This document shows positions 13,236-14,674 of a stretch of DNA of 14,674 nt, one piece after another. The stretch spans positions 1-14,674 of the forward strand of contig JBJEQH010000081.1 of NCBI GenBank assembly GCA_051881655.1, in the 5' to 3' direction. Numbering within the stretch: position 1 is the first letter of the stretch; every line of letters starts with the position of its first letter. Below the pieces are notes generated by a model. It searched no databases. It had not been told where the DNA came from and saw only the letters and a program-made list of their open reading frames with translations. Origin of the DNA: Heritagella sp051881655 (GTDB lineage: Bacteria > Bacillota > Clostridia > Oscillospirales > Acutalibacteraceae). A program made the translations under genes and the position numbers.

Positions 13236-13254
13236 AAGAACAGCCGGTCCCTTT
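13211..13254 (-). other. Hairpin enclosing the spoIIG -35 element
   Basis: On the - strand GTTCTT and AAGAAC pair exactly around the loop TTGACA. The stem extends outward through GGACCGGC/GCTGGTCC and AAA/TTT with wobbles and two bulges. It begins about 20 bases after the mazF stop and may act as that gene's terminator, although only a short T-run follows. Confidence 0.6.
13228..13237 (+). promoter_or_regulatory. Spo0A box overlapping the -35
   Basis: TTTGTCAAAA matches the 0A-box consensus TTTGTCRAAA. It overlaps the -35 hexamer on the opposite strand. No second box is seen nearby. Confidence 0.55.
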
Positions 13255-13274
13255 CTCTTTTTTGAGCGGGCTTT

Positions 13275-13658
13275 TTAAGTATCCGGTCCGCCCCGGCGCC
13301 CGCCCGGCAGCCCGAAGCTGACCGAAATCGCCTGATCCACCTGCCGCATATCCGCGTCGCTCAGCCGCCCCATGCGCTCGCGCAGGCGCCGCTTATCCAG
13401 CGTGCGGATCTGCTCCAGCAGGACAATCGAATCCTTCTGCAGACCGTTGCGGTCGGCCTGCACATGGATGTGGGTGGGCAGATCGGCTTTCTCCTGCTGG
13501 CTGGTAATGGCCGCTGCGATCACTGTGGGGCTGAAACGGTTGCCCACTTCATTCTGTACAATCAGCACCGGGCGGACGCCGCCCTGCTCCGAGCCGACAA
13601 CGGGGCTCAGATCCGCATAATAAATTTCTCCGCGATGGACTGCCATCTTTACTGTCAC
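13275..13658 (-). CDS. mazF: MazF/PemK-type mRNA endoribonuclease (EndoA-like)
   Basis: A protein of up to 127 residues, strongly similar to B. subtilis NdoA/EndoA, a toxin that cleaves mRNA at short sequence motifs. The conserved opening RGEIYYADLSPVVGSEQGG (residues 9-27), RPVLIVQN (29-36), NRFSPTVI (40-47) and LLEQIRTLDK (80-89) are intact, including the arginines and serines of the active groove. The last 10 residues are Gly/Arg-rich and not conserved. The start is uncertain: GTG 13658 has AGGAG only one base away, while ATG 13646 has it about 13 bases away. No antitoxin gene lies in the 230 bases upstream. The next gene downstream is spoIIGA, whose promoter lies about 40 bases past the stop. 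Confidence 0.94.
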   Translation of the reverse strand: MTVKMAVHRGEIYYADLSPVVGSEQGGVRPVLIVQNEVGNRFSPTVIAAAITSQQEKADLPTHIHVQADRNGLQKDSIVLLEQIRTLDKRRLRERMGRLSDADMRQVDQAISVSFGLPGGRRGGPDT

Positions 13659-13817
13659 GCTCCTGCCTGTCGTAATGAGGGAGAGGCTCTCTCTGCTCTT
13701 TAGTGTGGCTGTTTTCCGCCGGGATAATCATCACCGCAAAAACTTTTCCTGCCCTATCGTATGCGCCGCCCGGCCCCGGTGTTCCGGCAAAGCCGTCTTT
13801 CCCCCCAAAACGCCGAA

Positions 13818-13857
13818 AAAGGGAACCCTCCGCTCCTGTGCAAAGGGTTCCCTTTTC
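13818..13857. terminator. Terminator after NAD(P)HX dehydratase
   Basis: AAAAGGGAACCCT and AGGGTTCCCTTTT pair perfectly over 13 bp around a loop of about 13-15 bases. Read on the - strand the stem ends in five T's, so it stops transcripts of the dehydratase gene before mazF; the + side also ends in TTTTCTCTTTG. The remaining 13659-13817 holds no gene and no promoter that I can call with confidence. Confidence 0.85.
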
Positions 13858-13888
13858 TCTTTGTTTCATTCCCCGCCCCGGAGGAAAG

Positions 13889-14674
13889 TTATTCCGCGAT
13901 TTCCCGGAACACCCGGGGCAGCCGGGCGATCATATCGGTGGGCAGCATGGCAGTCTGGGTCTGCTCCCGGGCGGTCAGATCCCCCGCCAGGCCGTGGAGA
14001 TACACCCCGCACATGGCGGCGCGCTTTGCCTCCATCCCCTGGGCCAGAAACGCCCCGATCATCCCGGCCAGCATATCCCCGCTGCCGCCGCGGGCCATGC
14101 CCGCGTTGCCGGTGGTATTCATCAGCACCGCCTCCTGTCCGCGGGCAATCAGCGTGCCCGCCCCCTTCAGCACCAGCACCGTTTTCGGGTACTGCACCGC
14201 AAAATCCCGGGCGGTCTGCAGCCGGTTTTCCTGCACCTGCCCGGCCGAAAGGCCCACCAGGCCCCCCATCTCCCCGGGGTGCGGGGTTAAAATGCGCACG
14301 CCCGCCGCTTCGTTTAACACCGTCAGGTTCCCCTCCAGCGCGCGCAGGGCATCGGCATCCACCACCATGGGGCCGGGGTAATGGCGCACCAGCCCGGTCA
14401 CCCACCGGGTCTTTTCCTCGCTGCGGCCCAGCCCACAGCCCACCACCACGGCCTTTGCAAGGGACAGCGACTTTTCCACCATCGCCTTTCCCCCGGGGGA
14501 AAACCCGCCCTCCGCTTCGGGGTAGACCGTAAAAACGGGCTCGCTCAGCTTGGCGGCCAGAATGGGGTAAATCCGCTCCGGTACGGCCAGATCCACCAGC
14601 CCCGCGCCGCACCGCAGCGCCGCACCGGCGCACAGGGCGGCGGCCCCGGCCATGCCGTAGCTGCCGCACAGGCA
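13889..14674 (-). CDS. nnrD: ADP-dependent NAD(P)H-hydrate dehydratase (5' end outside window)
   Basis: The 262 codons in view encode a ribokinase-like enzyme that repairs damaged NAD(P)H hydrates by dehydration with ATP/ADP. The opening GSYGMAGAAAL block, at the window edge, is a conserved early motif, so only a short N-terminal part of this domain is missing. VVDADAL, LTPHPGEMGGL and LKGAGTLI follow in the normal order. The nucleotide loop TGNAGMARGGSGDMLAG contains the catalytic Asp of GGSGD. The usual Arg after GEM is a Gly here, and the Thr of MATGGSGD is Arg. The start codon lies outside the window. It may be the C-terminal half of a two-domain Nnr protein with an epimerase in front; this cannot be decided here. 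It ends with TAA, 31 bases before its hairpin terminator. Confidence 0.93.
   Translation of the reverse strand, partial: CLCGSYGMAGAAALCAGAALRCGAGLVDLAVPERIYPILAAKLSEPVFTVYPEAEGGFSPGGKAMVEKSLSLAKAVVVGCGLGRSEEKTRWVTGLVRHYPGPMVVDADALRALEGNLTVLNEAAGVRILTPHPGEMGGLVGLSAGQVQENRLQTARDFAVQYPKTVLVLKGAGTLIARGQEAVLMNTTGNAGMARGGSGDMLAGMIGAFLAQGMEAKRAAMCGVYLHGLAGDLTAREQTQTAMLPTDMIARLPRVFREIAE

Noticed and set aside
13549..13869. - strand frame of 106 codons as a MazE-type antitoxin
   Set aside because: It overlaps the 5' part of mazF, begins inside the terminator region, and shows no antitoxin-like sequence.
13675..14532. + strand Pro/Arg-rich open frames opposite nnrD
   Set aside because: They are antisense to a conserved gene, have extreme composition, and have no start signal.

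Overview
The window looks like a chromosomal segment from a GC-rich, spore-forming, anaerobic Clostridia member, most likely a gut Oscillospiraceae/Ruminococcaceae relative. The reasons are the sporulation pair spoIIGA-sigE, a Feo ferrous-iron operon ending in a Cys-rich membrane peptide, an EFR1-type flavodoxin/ferredoxin protein, a gut-Clostridia style surface protein, strong AGGAGG-type ribosome sites and roughly 60% GC. The family placement is inference; no rRNA or species marker is present. I see no tRNA, rRNA, insertion sequence, phage gene or CRISPR array.

Layout. 1-1740: a secreted, cell-surface anchored protein (195-1652, +), preceded by the last codons and the decayed terminator of what appears to be a tandem paralogue. 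1741-5492 (-): a two-gene operon in which an alpha-xylosidase-like GH31 enzyme is followed, with a 4-base stop/start overlap, by an M20 zinc dipeptidase. 5493-5764: a divergent control region with a promoter for each side, repeated TTTTCCCGGGAA palindromes and a TTAG/CTAA dyad. 5765-8504 (+): feoA, feoB and a Cys-rich membrane peptide gene that runs into an 18-bp tandem repeat array interrupted by a 100-N assembly gap, closed by a strong hairpin. 8681-11509 (+): three redox genes (EFR1 flavodoxin/ferredoxin, short-chain dehydrogenase, aldo/keto reductase). 11583-13235 (-): sigE and spoIIGA with an unusual promoter. 13275-13658 (-): a MazF/EndoA toxin with no antitoxin visible. 13889-14674 (-): NAD(P)HX dehydratase, cut by the window edge.

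How the genes work together. FeoA/FeoB and the Cys-rich peptide form one ferrous-iron uptake unit. SpoIIGA is the membrane protease that activates the pro-sigma-E encoded just downstream of it, and the promoter ahead of the pair keeps the long-spaced, Spo0A-type layout known from Bacillus subtilis spoIIG. GH31 and M20 are translationally coupled cytoplasmic hydrolases for sugar and peptide scavenging.

Most worth a second look: (1) the 18-bp repeat array fused to the feo Cys-rich gene, where all three forward frames stay open; (2) the spoIIG promoter whose -35 hexamer is exactly the loop of a hairpin lying behind mazF; (3) the GH31 enzyme, which has YicI-like catalytic residues but three changed specificity residues; (4) the palindrome-rich feo promoter. 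None of these amounts to a demonstrated new system.
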